64,000 bases of DNA from Paragorgia papillata (lineage: Eukaryota; Cnidaria; Anthozoa; Scleralcyonacea; Coralliidae), in NCBI GenBank assembly GCA_035771165.1, contig JAWNZC010000234.1:4125001-4189000 (forward strand), in the 5' to 3' direction. The position numbers and the translations under genes are program-made. The notes under the pieces were generated by a model that searched no databases, had not been told where the DNA came from, and worked only from the letters and a program-made list of their open reading frames with translations. Positions within the stretch are counted from its first letter, which is position 1, and each line of letters begins with the position of its first letter. Positions 30,664 to 41,835 of the stretch are shown here, piece after piece.

Positions 30664-31287
30664 GTTAACCTCCAAACACCCCTGGGGTAACCCCCAAACA
30701 CCCCCGTTCTCCTCCTCCTCTTTCTCCTCCTCCTCCTCTTTCTCCTCCTCCTCCTCCTCCTCCTCCTCCTCTTTCTCCTCCTCCTCCTCCTCTTTCTCCT
30801 CCTCCTCCTCCTCCTCTTTCTCCTCCTCCTCCTCCTCTTTCTCCTCCTCCTCCTCTCCTCTTTCTCCTCCTCCTCCTCCTCTTTCTCCGCCTCCTTCTCT
30901 TTCTCCTCCTCCTCCTCTTTCTCCTCCGCCCCGTCCGCTTTATCCTCCTCCTCATCCTCTTTCTCCTCCTCCTCCTCCTCATCCTTTTTCTCCTCCTCCT
31001 TCTCCTCCTCTGGGACTTGGAGCGGCTCGGAGACCAGAGCCGAGGAGGAGGGCGAGGAGAAAGAGGAGGAGGAGGAGGAGAAAGAGGACGGGGCGGAGGA
31101 GAAAGAGGAGGAGGATGAGAAAGAGAAGGAGGAGAAGAAAGAGGAGGAGGAGGAGGAGGAGAAAGAGGAGAGGAGGAGGAGAAAGAGGAGGAGGAGGAGA
31201 AAGAGGAGGAGGAGAAAGAAGAGGTGGAGAAAGAGGAGGAGGAGAACGGGGGTGTTTGGGGGTTACCCCAGGGGTGTTTGGAGGTAA
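30664..31287. repeat. polypyrimidine/polypurine palindrome at the fold-back centre
   Basis: The + strand is almost pure pyrimidine from about 30706 to 31012 (CTCCTCCTCTTTCTCC variants) and almost pure purine from about 31030 to 31244 (GGAGGAGAAAGAGG variants), with AACACCCCC-type 21-bp units outside on both sides. The centre is CGGCTCGGAGACCAGAGCCG. The ORFs across it (up to 271 codons) are Ser/Pro- or Arg-rich by composition and are not genes. Confidence 0.92.
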
Positions 31288-31296
31288 CAACACGAT

Positions 31297-33055
31297 ATGG
31301 CCACACTGGGTGGACAAAAGCTGGACCAACATCGTGTTGTCGATCTACGAGCTGAACTTGAAGAACGAGGGTTGACCAAGTCGGGGTTGAAAGGCGCTTT
31401 GATTGAACGTTTAGAAAATTCATTACTTAAAGAATCTAAGGAGTCAGACAAGTTAAGCAAGGGATGCATTGCCAAGAGGATTGATGAACAATACGTTATT
31501 AACCTCGAGGCCAAAGACGATGATAACGATAACCCCGAAGCCGATGGTATCCCAACGCCTCCTTTAAATCCTGCAAGTCGACATATTCAGTTTCAGAATG
31601 AAACCAAAAACGAATGCACAGAATGTAGACGTCTATCCATAGAAATGGCCGAGGTTAAATTGGATATTGAAATATTACGGGTGACGATAAATCAATATTG
31701 TAATTCTTCAAGGACAACCGAAGGAAACCGGCCAATAGCAATTACATCAACGAGGGAGATCGGGACACAAACTCCATCCAACACGGACAATATCTTAAAA
31801 TCTAGTGAAATCTTTGCTAGCAAACCTGATTTGCCCTGTGGTTCTCCTTCAGGTCTATTTTCTCAAGAAGTCTTCCCTATTCCGGACACCTGCGAGCAAG
31901 TTCACGAAGATGGCGAATATAGGGAGCTGCAACTAGAGCTTCCAGAAGCCAATGAGCGATGTAATCTGCTAGACAAGGAAGAACGAAAAGCTGAAATCAA
32001 CGTGCTCAACAAAATGATAATTTTCTTGGGGGACAAGGTGGAAAAAGTTCAAGAAGAACGCGATTCTTTGCAATTAGCATTAAAATTAATTGCAAACGAG
32101 AAAGCTGACGTGAATTTGAATAATCATGCAAGCCTGACCACAGATCTATCTTCTTCAGAGGTTTGGGAAAAGCCCAAGAGACCGATTGGAAAGAAAGAGG
32201 TAACTAACAATAATGAATCAACAGATCTTTCTAAAAGGCAGGAGCGAAATAGATTTTCTGTCTTAGAAGTAGAAGACTGCGAGTCAACGAATCAACGTTT
32301 TCACTACCAACAAGAAGCGGATGAAGATGAAGAGCTCGAATACGAATGCCCTAACAAAAGCACAAGCAACACATTTAAAGATCAGATTTCTAGTTATCGA
32401 GAAACACACAAGTCTAGGTACAACATGATTAATAAATCTAATCAAAGCATTTATTCCAAACCCAGTCTCCTGGCTGGGGCGAGGTCCCTACCAAAGGCGA
32501 AAAGCCAAGCTTCCCAAGTCAAAAAACGAGGAGGAGTCTAAAACACTCAGTGAGCAAGATGATGACCAGGCTGATCGACTATTATTGGTCGGAGATTCGA
32601 TGATTAAGAATATCCAGCAAGAAAAAATCGAAAGGGCATACCGTGGAAAGGCAGATTATCAATCTTACGGTGGAGCGACTGTGAGCGTCCTAAAGAATAA
32701 GATTAAGAGCAAAATCACCAATAAGGGATATAACGCAATGTTGTTACACATTGGTACAAACGACCTAGTAAAGGAAGATGCTGTAACTGTTGCAAGTAGA
32801 TTGGAAAATCTCATTCAAGATATAAAGCCTTACACAAATACACTAGCAATGTCCAGTGTTATTAAACGAAATGATGGGGGTGTGGCAGAGGAGAGAATCT
32901 CAACCTTTAACGAACTTACTAAAGAACTGTGTACAAAGCTAAAAGTCCACTACATTGACAACCAAAACATAAATGGAACTCACCTAAACGGATCTAAATT
33001 ACACCTAACAGAAATGGGGATAAGATGCTCGGCAAAAGCATGTGTATGTATCTAA
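31297..33055 (+). pseudogene. LINE ORF1 protein: SAP domain, coiled coil, SGNH hydrolase
   Basis: Residues about 12-45 read VVDLRAELEERGLTKSGLKG and ALIERLENSL, an excellent SAP motif, known to bind DNA or chromatin. The middle is acidic and heptad-rich (residues about 205-275, LNKMIIFLGDKVEKVQEERD), a likely coiled coil for multimerisation. After a one-base frameshift near 32520-32540 the frame at 32585 encodes an SGNH/GDSL hydrolase: LLLVGDSMI (nucleophile Ser block), LLHIGTNDLV (GxND block) and SKLHLTEMG (Asp/His block). ORF1 esterases are known in CR1/L2 LINEs; the N-terminal SAP motif is what I find unusual. The longest intact part is 31297-32541 (414 codons). Confidence 0.82.
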
Positions 33056-33436
33056 GATCCAATAGACACAACAAGTTTGACACTGAGCGCCATTACAACG
33101 ATGAAACAAACTTTCTGAAGAGATTCACGAATCATGCCCCACATGAAACTACGTATATGAGAAGAAGTCAAACCAACAACTGGAGAAGATACCTCCAGTA
33201 TGTACACCAGGTAACAACAACGATGTAGTTGATGTGAACACTTCAGAAAGGTATACAACTTTCGAAAGAACTTATGAGGGAAATAATAGCTGTAACCTGA
33301 ATAGTGATGTTAATAAAAGTACACAAGGTAAGGCTAATTCTAATTATGATCATGGTACCTCATCCGTAAATTTGATCCTTGAAAGTACACCAGATAATAA
33401 CTCTACTCACTTGATAACACTAGAATCAACATAGCT

Positions 33437-36167
33437 TCTTTACCAAAACATCTGGATGAGTTAAAATTGCTAATTAAAAACAAGCCAATTGATGTATTAA
33501 GTATAAATGAAACCAGACTTGACAACACAATAGACGTTGAGGAGATAAACATTCCTGGCTACGAGTCCTTCAGAAAGGACAGAGCTAGAAATGGAGGTGG
33601 TGTGGCACTTTATGTGAGGAGTGTTTTTAACGTGATTAATAAAACACATTTAACTCCGGATGGTTTAGAAGCTGTGTGTGTTGAAATTATAAAACCAAAA
33701 TCAAAACCCATACAAATTATTTCAGTTTATCGCCCTCCAAATCCTGGACCTGAATATCTGGATAAACTAGAGTGTTTTTTAAATGAGCTAGATAATGATA
33801 ATAAAGAGATTATTCTAACCGGCGATTTAAACTGCGATCTATCCCTAAGCGTCCGTCATGCTCGTACAAACAAATTAATTGACCTTCTAAACGTTCATCA
33901 GTTGGAACAAGTGATTACTGATCCCACTAGAGTTACCTATAGCCATGAATCGCTTATTGATATCATAGCTACAAACCGACCAGAAAAACTATTAAAATCT
34001 GGCGTACTACATATTGGAATCAGTGATCACAGCCTTGTTTATGCCTGTTTTAAAATAGCAATACCAAAAGAAAATCTTGTTGAAAGCCGAAGTTTTAAGA
34101 AATACAATGAAGAAAACTTCAGAAGGGATTTACTCGATGCTCTTAATAAGTGTGATTGGCATTCTGCAGATCCTAACAAGTTATGGGATTTATTTAAATG
34201 CACATTTATTCTAATTTCTGAGATGCATGCTCCTTTGAAAACCAGAAAGGTGAGAAGTGAATATGCACCATGGATTACTCCAGATATTATCAGGGAGATG
34301 AACCATCGTGATTATTTAAAAACAAAGGTTGTTGCCTCTAAATGTGAGAACAATTGCGTAGCTTATAAACGACAACGAAACCGTGTCAACAATTTGATTC
34401 GAACTGCCAAAAGAAAATTTTGTCTAGATACTATAGACAGTAACAGAAATAACCCAAAGGAAATGTGGAAGAACATCAATTTGGTATAAGGACGTCATGG
34501 CCGCAGCTCTAAAACGACACTCATATCATCAATTAAAGTAGATGATACAATATTTACAAATGAAGATGAAATTTCCGAGACTTTAAATATGCACTTTAAC
34601 GAAGTAGGTGAAAATCTTTCCACTAGATTAGGTGGAACTAATAGGGTATTTTCTGAATATGTAACACCTATTCAAAATGAATTCAAATTCTCAACTATAA
34701 CTGACGATCTCGTTGCAAAGCTCATTAACGAGATGAAGCCAAGTAAGGCAGCGGGTCTGGACAAAATACCAGCAAGACTGTTGAAAGACTCTTCGCTTGT
34801 AATAGTTCCTTTTCTAACTGGCATTTTTAACCTATCAATTACTCAAGGTATTTTCCCAGATGACTTTAAACAAGCACGCATTTCACCAATATTTAAATCT
34901 GGTAATAAGGATGATTGCAATAACTATCGACCAATTTCAGTTATATCAGTTGTTTCTAAATTATTTGAGAAATTGGTTTATGGGCAACTAATTACATACC
35001 TAATGCAAAATGATGTTCTGTCACGTTGCCAATCAGGGTTTCGTAGAGGGCACTCTACCGCCACGTCTCTGCTAAGTACAACTGATACTTGGTTGGTTAA
35101 TATTGATCGTGGTCTTATTAATGGTGTCTTATTTCTTGATTTAAAAAAAGCTTTCGATACAGTCGATCATAATATATTATTTAAAAAGTTAGAGCTGTGT
35201 GGTGTTAGAGGTACTGCGCTACAATGGTTCATTTCCTATCTAAGTAACCGTGGCCAAGTCTGTAAGGTGGGAAGATCGAGCATTGTCTTCTATGAAGTAT
35301 ATGAAAACTGGTGTGCCTCAAGGGTCAAATTTAGGTCCTTTATTATTTTTAATTTATATAAATGACCTGCCCAATATATTGTTTGAAAAATTCCACTCCA
35401 GCTATATTTGCCGATGATACTAATATAACTGTAACCGGTAGTTCAGGTCAAGACATCGAAACAAAATTAAACCAAGAATTAGATAATTTACAGGACTGGC
35501 TATTAGCAAATAAACTTTCATTAAACATCAGCAAAACTGAATACATGATAATTGGATCCAGGCAAAGATTATCACAAATCGAAACGGATCCGCATATTTT
35601 CATCGAAAATCAAACTATTAAACGAGTAGGTAGCACCAAAACTCTTGGAGTTTTCATTGATGAAAAACTAACATGGAAAACCAATATTGATAATATTTCT
35701 AAAAAATATCTAAAGGGATAGGGGTTCTGCGAAGAGCCAAAGACGTTATCAGTAAAGAAAGTTTAGAAAGACTATATAAAGCTTTGGTGCTACCTCACTT
35801 CGACTATTGTTCCCTTGTCTGGGACAATTGTTCATGCGAATTAAAAGAAAGACTGCAAAAATTACAGAATAAAGCCGGTCGCGTAATTACTGGTGACAGT
35901 TATTATTCATCGGCAACAGATACTTTAACAAAAATCGGCCGGAACACATTACAATGTAGGAGGGATGAGCAGCTCTTGTCCCTAGTAAATAAATGTGTAA
36001 GTGGAAACTCAAAACTAAGTCATTTATTTAGTTTAACAGATCGTGATTGCTATGATTTAAGGAGCAACAATAGTAAATTGTATCTCCCTAAACCAAACAC
36101 AAATGCTTTGAAAAGAACTTTTGGTTATCGAGGTGCCATGATGTGGAATACCTTGCCACAAAATTAA
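33437..36167 (+). pseudogene. LINE ORF2: APE endonuclease and reverse transcriptase
   Basis: The APE-type endonuclease occupies 33467-34130: SINETRLD, RNGGGVALYVR, SVYRPPN, LTGDLNCD and ISDHSLV are its catalytic blocks. A TAA at 34487-34489 separates it, in the same frame, from the reverse transcriptase: [90 protein letters not shown] (catalytic FADD) and KTKTLGVFIDEKL-like thumb start. Frameshifts lie near 35290, 35390 and 35705. The C-terminal domain (35784-36167) has LPHFDYCSLVWDNCSC and ends at a stop. The true start of ORF2 is not clear because the frame changes near 33430. Confidence 0.9.
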
Positions 36168-38142
36168 ATTTAAATTGATACATGTATATATACGTTGAAA
36201 GTTATAGCTCTTTTATTGATTTTACTTGTAAATAGTTAGTTGGTTAGTTAGTTAGTTATATAGTTAGGTTAATTTTAGAACTTTATGCACAAGTCAAGAA
36301 TTTTATATATTAGTTGTACCATAGCCATTTTAGATTATTAGACATTTTTAGTATCACACGGCCCCATGAAAAACAACCCTTATAGACGGATTGATGTGGT
36401 TACCGTGTATAAAGATTTGTAAATAAATAAATAAATAAATTGGGGGTATCGCATGGGTGATTGGGGTATCCCATGGGTGTTTGGGGTTTACCCCAGGCGG
36501 TTTCGCTATGGTAACACTGCTAATAACCTTCACGCCCGAACATGCCCACGCATTAATACCTCCTCATGCCCCTTCTTATCCTCCTTTAACCCACCAAAAC
36601 AATTAAATATTCTACCATATATGAAAATCCGGGGTGTTTTGCTCATTAGTTACATTTAATGAGTTTCTAATGGCTTTTCTCCTTTGTGTTCTACACGTAG
36701 GAGTCTGATTTTTTTATAAACTACCAAACCATAGCATCGAATTATTTAACCAAGCTCTGTAATATTCCGAAGTAGACTCCGACAATAAAATATATTTAGA
36801 GTAACAACTCGCTAAGAGTTATCATCCAAAGCGAACCTTGATGAACTTTGCACAGTTCTTAAACGTATAAACACCACAAAAGCGAACCAAATATCTAATA
36901 TAATATTCACATACAAGATTACGTTACTACTTGCCAGTGTTAATACGCTTTAAACCCCTTAACTCACGACTTTTCGAATTGATTCCTCACACTATCTTAA
37001 GTTTTCTTATATACGGCTTAAAGTGATTCCTCATTCTATCTTCTCACGATTTTTTCACTTATAAACAAGGGTTTAGTAGGCAATGATTCTAAGATGACTT
37101 ATTCTGTTTGAATATTATAACATGCCCCACAACTGCTGACTGTCGATCAGTAAGGTAAAGTGCATAAATTAAATTTGGTTCCTAATACCTATTTAAGTCG
37201 AGCATCTTTTGATGATGACGATCTTCGGGAATTAGTTGGAGAGCTATCGGTTGTGACGTATTACCCGGGGGGTTGAGTAACAGTAGAGGGTCCCAAAGGA
37301 TCCTGAGACGAATGAAGGACGCGACGCTGTCTTGCTATGGTAACACTGTTAATGACCTTCTCGCCTAGATTTAGGCAAGTCTTAATCTAAGCGCTTAATG
37401 TCCTTAATGACCCCTAATGAGTTTCTCTTTTGTATCCTGCACGTGCACTCAGGATAAATATGCAAATATCACACTTAGTAACAGAAAGCGTAGCAACGCT
37501 TTCAAAGTAATAAATCACTTTGCCTTTATATTTCGACATTTAAAATCGTTCTTTTCATGACTTCTTAAAGTGATTCTTCATTCTATCTTCCTACAATTTA
37601 CTCGCTTATAAACAAGGGTTTAGTTAGCAGTGATTCTAGGATGACTTACTCTGTTTGTACTCCAGTTAACTTAGCAACACTTTCAAAGTAATAAATCGCT
37701 TTGCCTTTAGTTCATATTTCGACACTTAAAATCGTTCTTTTCACGACTTCTCAAAGTGATTCCTCATTCTATCTTCCTACAATTTCCTCGCTTATGAACT
37801 AGGGTTTAGTTAGCAATAATTCTAGGATGACTTACTCTGTTTGAATATCTAGGTCCTAAAAATATAATCTAATCTTGCCCAATAATCATGTCACAGGCGT
37901 GAGTCATGCGTGCGTCATTCGTGAGTCATGCGCGAGTCATTCGTGAGTCATGCGCGAGTCATTCGTGAGTCATGTGTGAGTCATGCGCGAGTCATGCGCG
38001 AGTCATTCGTGAGTCATGCGCGAGTCATTCGTGAGTCATGTGTGAGTCATGCGTGACTCATGTGTGAGTCATTCGTGAGTCATGCTGAATATTAATGAGG
38101 CGGCATCCCTTTGGTCCCTGGATGGGGGGGGGGTCATCTACT

Positions 38143-38195
38143 CTGGCCTGACCCAAATCCGTTTCCGTCTTCTTTTGATTACTTTATTTTTGTTC
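38143..38195 (-). pseudogene. Harbinger transposase fragment 1 of 3
   Basis: Minus strand KNKVIKRRRKRIWVRPE; the KRRRxxWVRP motif is the N-terminal hallmark of HARBI1-like transposases. It joins the WWENF segment of the fragment at 28746-28955 once the fold-back element and one copy of its duplication are ignored. The start of the original protein is not clear: the frame is open for 60 codons upstream. Confidence 0.75.
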
Positions 38196-38489
38196 ATATG
38201 CACAAGTATGCATAAGTAAATCGCACAGCTTATTTCTTTGTGTTGTATACTGACCGACAGCATGCATGCTGGATAAGCGCCATATTCATAAAAATTGCGG
38301 CACAAATACATCCTATTTTGAAGAAATTCATTTTCAACAGTATAGATCGTGATTACCGTCATCAAACTGTTTACGGCACGGGCGTTTACACGATACGGGT
38401 TAGTGTTGCGTTTTTATTTCATGCCGTCAAGGAACCCGTCTTCATTTTCTGCCGTTTTCATGTCATTTTTGTGCCGGTATCGTGTAAAC

Positions 38490-38955
38490 TAGTGGTGTGC
38501 GTCGGATCGGATTGCCCCTTATAATCCGATGGTTTGCCAAAACTGTCAATCCGAATCCGATCCGATCCGAAGCCAAAAAGTCGTTGTCCGATCCGATCCG
38601 CTCCGAAAACAGCTGCTCAAATCCGATCCGATCCGGTCCGAAAAAATTAAAACACCGGATATATGTTGCAATAGTTGCGAAAACTTTCCGAAAAGAAAAC
38701 CAATGAACAAATAAATTTAAGAAAACTACTATACAATAATAATCTTATGTAATAATAGCCTTCATATATTGTGCAACGTGCATACAACTAGTGAATTTGT
38801 TAATTTTGTGACAAAAACAATGACAAAAGTGTATCTGATACGGGTAAAAAGAACAAAATCCGTCCGATCCGATCCGAACGATAAAAGTTTAGTCCGAATC
38901 CGATCCGAATGCGATCGGATCGGATTCGGATCCGGATCGGATTCGCACACCTCTA
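38490..38955. mobile_element. non-autonomous hAT element, 466 bp, TSD GTGTAAAC
   Basis: The left end TAGTGGTGTGCG and right end CGCACACCTCTA are inverted copies, flanked by the perfect 8-bp duplication GTGTAAAC (38482-38489; 38956-38963). Subterminal blocks are dense in GGATCGGATT/ATCCGATCC words on both sides. It lies in a subterminal repeat of the Harbinger element. Confidence 0.92.
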
Positions 38956-39264
38956 GTGTAAACGCAAGATCTAAACGGCTCGATTTTGTTCCGCTTTCAA
39001 ATTGTACCAGCATCGTGTAAACGCGGGGTCTTAGTGTTGTATCGATTGTTTTACAGAATTATAGTGAAAACAAACTACGTATAGACATGCGCACCCCCTA
39101 CTGGGCAACCCCTCTTAAGCGGAAACCTCAACGAAGTCCCAAAAACTTGTTGACAGGCTGATGGTAACAACGTTGTAGCAGCTTGCTGAATGAACAGCAT
39201 TGTCACAACCTGCATGTTAACAGCCTTGCTGTAAGCCTGTTGCGAACACATCCTGTTAATAACA

Positions 39265-39483
39265 ACAATCGAAATATAGTAAGGTTAGATATACTGCCGA
39301 AACAGAGAACGTAGGAGTCGTTTCGAGCGAAGGCCCTTCGTCAGAGAGGCCCTCGTTTCTCTCTGACGAAGGGCCTTCGCTCGAAACGTTAAACTCCTAC
39401 GTTCTCTGTTTCGGCAGTTTATCTAACCTTACTTTTCGATTGTTGTTTCAACACTGCCTACGCAGCACGCTACTTTTATTTCA
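39265..39483 (+). mobile_element. small fold-back retroposon, copy A, TSD CTGTTAATAACA
   Basis: ACAATCGAAATATAGTAAGG starts a palindrome whose arms contain CTGCCGAAACAGAGAACGTA and CGAAGGCCCTTCGTCAGAGA; a unique 3' tail CACTGCCTACGCAGCACGCT follows. A 12-bp direct repeat flanks it (39253-39264; 39484-39495), possibly 13 bp. Copy B at 41997-42176 has an independent 13-bp duplication. TSDs of this length suit target-primed reverse transcription more than cut-and-paste transposition. Confidence 0.8.
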
Positions 39484-39499
39484 CTGTTAATAACAAGCT

Positions 39500-40520
39500 G
39501 TGAGATTTTTTATGCGTATATGGCAACCGTTGATGGTCAGCGTTGGACACAAAAAATTATGTCTTCGATTTTTATTAAAATTTTTAAGAATTCTTTACAG
39601 TGGTGTTGCATGTTAATCCTTTAGTTGACACGCTTGCAATTTTGTAATCTCTATATATACTGGCTATCTAGTCTTACTGGCTTGAGAACTTGCATGTAAT
39701 TAAAAAAGCGAATAACCAAGCACTGCGTGTTCTTTTTAATTAGATGCAAGTACTCACAGGGAGTTGCAAGCCAGTTTTTGCAATGACTGGAAAAGAGGTT
39801 TGACTTTACTCTTCGGGTAAAGACCTCCAAGATAATTGCCAAGGAAAGGGTTGAAGAGGCTATGTCACGCTATTTTTAGCTTTGATTGTCTTATGTTGAT
39901 CCAGCCCTTATAAAAATTCCACATGTCATGTTCCAAAATCACATGTGATCGCCTTATGATTGGCTGAAGCCAAACTTTCGGCTGCTGGGGACAACCATGA
40001 ACGTCTGACCAATGTACGAGCCGTAGAAAACAGAACAATGGCCCAGCGAGAATTTTTTATTTTTTTGTAGTTGAACTTCTTTAGAATTGATATAACGAAG
40101 CCAGTATGTATAAGAATCATTGTCCTTTCTGTCTGAGGTATGTTTGGTGGCAAAATAGATTGAAGGAGAAAATATGTTGCCAAACAAAAGCAAAAGTTTC
40201 CTTGGATTGATGGAAACTCCTGACGAAAATTCAGGTTTTATTTAGTATTTACTCATCTTTATTTTATGAATTCTTGTAACCCGGTCGAGCTGCGCCTTTG
40301 CTCTTGTGAATAATCTCCTCATACCTTTTCAATCATTATCTGACCTTAAAACACTGTCAGTTCGTATTTCTGTATTGTTTGATTTTTTTGACTGTTCAGA
40401 AAGTTTAATATTTATGGTTTTTATTGATCATGTCAGCAGCATCCATATGCTCGACAGATTATTGCCACTAGATTTCTGTAGGCTTTAAGGACTTGATTAA
40501 TGCTATCTTTACTTGATTCA
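39500..40520. other. unassigned, one small inverted repeat
   Basis: AACTTGCATGTAATTAAAAA and TTTTTAATTAGATGCAAGT form an inverted pair near 39690-39755. Short ORFs on both strands (for example 39651-39842 minus, 39926-40183 minus) have no recognisable similarity. Confidence 0.3.
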
Positions 40521-40527
40521 AGATGTA

Positions 40528-40662
40528 CTATTTCAAAAACGAGTTCAAGTGTTTGATCACGGTATCAAAACACTCGGAAGCTAATGAATCTCTCGGAAGC
40601 TAATGAATCTCGAGGGGCGATACCGTGATCAAACACGCACAACGAGTTTTTGAAATGGCCTC
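40528..40662. repeat. inverted-repeat element
   Basis: TTTCAAAAACGAGTTCAAGT and GTTTGATCACGGTATC on the left are mirrored by GATACCGTGATCAAAC and ACGAGTTTTTGAAA on the right. The loop contains GGAAGCTAATGAATCTC twice. Boundaries and TSD are not clear. Confidence 0.75.
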
Positions 40663-41119
40663 TCAAATGAAAGACAATGAACCAATGAGCCACCGTTGTG
40701 GGACTTGCGGATGCTTTGTGATACAACTTTACTCAATCGTATCGTGTTTCTTGTTTAATTAACATAAATGAAACGCTAGTGTTTGATGAAGAAACACTAG
40801 TGTTTGATGCAGTGCTTTACCGGTGTTTCACAGCCCATTTACGTGACGGAATGGAGCTGCCTGATTGAGTAAAAATCTTATGAATTATTAATGAATTTGA
40901 GAAAGTTTATTTCTTGACTTTTGATACTATCAACTCGAGACTGGAGCTGCCACACAAAAAAATCAAGAGATCCGCGCGGCTTCGGACTCAAATTGTGTTG
41001 TTTTGTCAAATATTCAAGCTACGTTTTTGCAGCTAAAAGACTTTAAAAGAAATATTTATTACTGTAGCATGTTTGCATTTCTTTGTAATTAGTTTATAAC
41101 AAAACAAAACATAACTTAA

Positions 41120-41570
41120 AGGGGAGTGGCATTAAAAATTAAGTTTGTCTAATTTGAAAGAACTCATAAAATTGTAATAGAAGATCCTTTACAACTTTTT
41201 CGTAGCTTTCTGCGTTTTCAAGATATTTCAATTTGTTTGATATGTAAATGAATGGTCTCTGACGTCAGGAGTGGGGTAAAATATTTTCATACAGAGCTAA
41301 ATCACTTACATATCTCACATGAAATGTTCAGCGTCACAAAGAGTTTTTATGTGCAGTTTCAAATTATTTCGCTCAACAAACTTAGAGATATAACTTGTTT
41401 TGCTACATGTGAAAATATTTTACCTGACGTCAGAGACCATCTCATTTACAAATCAAACAAATTGAAATATCTTGAAAACGAAGAGATACGAAAAAGTTGT
41501 AAAGGATGTTCTATTACAATTTTATGAGTTCTTTCAAATTAGACAAACTTAATTTTAGTGCTATTGCCCT
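41120..41570. mobile_element. TTAA-type MITE, 451 bp
   Basis: Ends AGGGGAGTGGCA and TGCTATTGCCCT are inverted and flanked by TTAA (41116-41119; 41571-41574). Arms of about 180 bp match with substitutions, for example TCAAGATATTTCAATTTGTT and CTGACGTCAG on both sides. TTAA duplications occur in piggyBac and Kolobok elements; the AGGG end suggests Kolobok, but without a transposase this is tentative. Confidence 0.8.
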
Positions 41571-41835
41571 TTAAAAAATGTCAGCCCCCATAGTGGCTTT
41601 AAAATTGAGTTTGTAGGTATCGTTCCAGTCCTTATATACAGTTCACTGTGTTGATCGATATTCTGAGCAACAAACTTCAAAACTAAAGCTGTAAATTAAT
41701 TCGATTGTGAAATACGAGTCACCTGAGGCCTGCGCTAAACGTCGCACAATACACGAATTTATTTAATTCAGAATTTATTTAATTATTATTTATTTATTAT
41801 TTATTTATTATTTATTTAATTCAGAATTTATTTAA

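Larger units (their letters stand above)
31288..36440 (+). mobile_element. near full-length L2/CR1-like LINE
   Basis: A non-LTR retrotransposon with ORF1 (31297-33055), ORF2 endonuclease-reverse transcriptase (about 33430-36167), a 3' UTR with GTTAGTTAGTTAG words and a tail of AAATAAATAAATAAAT. It inserted just inside the centre of the fold-back element, between the purine-rich half and the right arm, with loss of about ten bases relative to the mirrored left side. A few frameshifts and one nonsense codon inactivate it, so it is young but dead. Confidence 0.9.
28961..38142. mobile_element. giant fold-back element, 9.2 kb with nested LINE, TSD CTGGC
   Basis: The left end AAGTAGATGACCCCCC and the right end GGGGGGTCATCTACT start two arms that are inverted copies over about 1.7 kb up to 30660 and 36440, and then further over a purine/pyrimidine palindrome. 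CTGGC flanks both ends (28956-28960 and 38143-38147). The transposase frame of the host Harbinger element is restored across the duplication, which fixes the boundaries. Without the inner LINE the element would be a palindrome of about 4 kb with arms near 2 kb. The arms hold an 11-bp tandem array, three direct repeats of about 170 bp (29.27-29.45, 29.45-29.62, 29.99-30.09 kb) and a 21-bp GC-rich array. No transposase is visible. I cannot assign it to a superfamily. Confidence 0.88.
27836..39030 (-). mobile_element. PIF/Harbinger element with nested insertions, TSD TTA
   Basis: The ends GACCCCGTTTACACGATG and CATCGTGTAAACGCGGGGTC are inverted copies flanked by TTA (27833-27835 and 39031-39033). 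Subterminal motifs GTTTACACGATRCCGGT recur in both orientations. A TWA/TTA duplication plus a transposase fragment with Harbinger motifs on the minus strand identifies the superfamily. The original element is only about 1 kb once the insertions are removed: a LINE (28136-28745), a 9.2-kb fold-back element (28961-38142) and a hAT element (38490-38955). A 388-bp derivative sits at 55684-56071. Confidence 0.88.

Noticed and set aside
30560..31423. Long ORFs of 250-271 codons on both strands
   Set aside because: They follow a polypyrimidine/polypurine palindrome and encode only Ser/Pro or Arg/Gly/Glu runs; the same ORF appears mirrored on the other strand.
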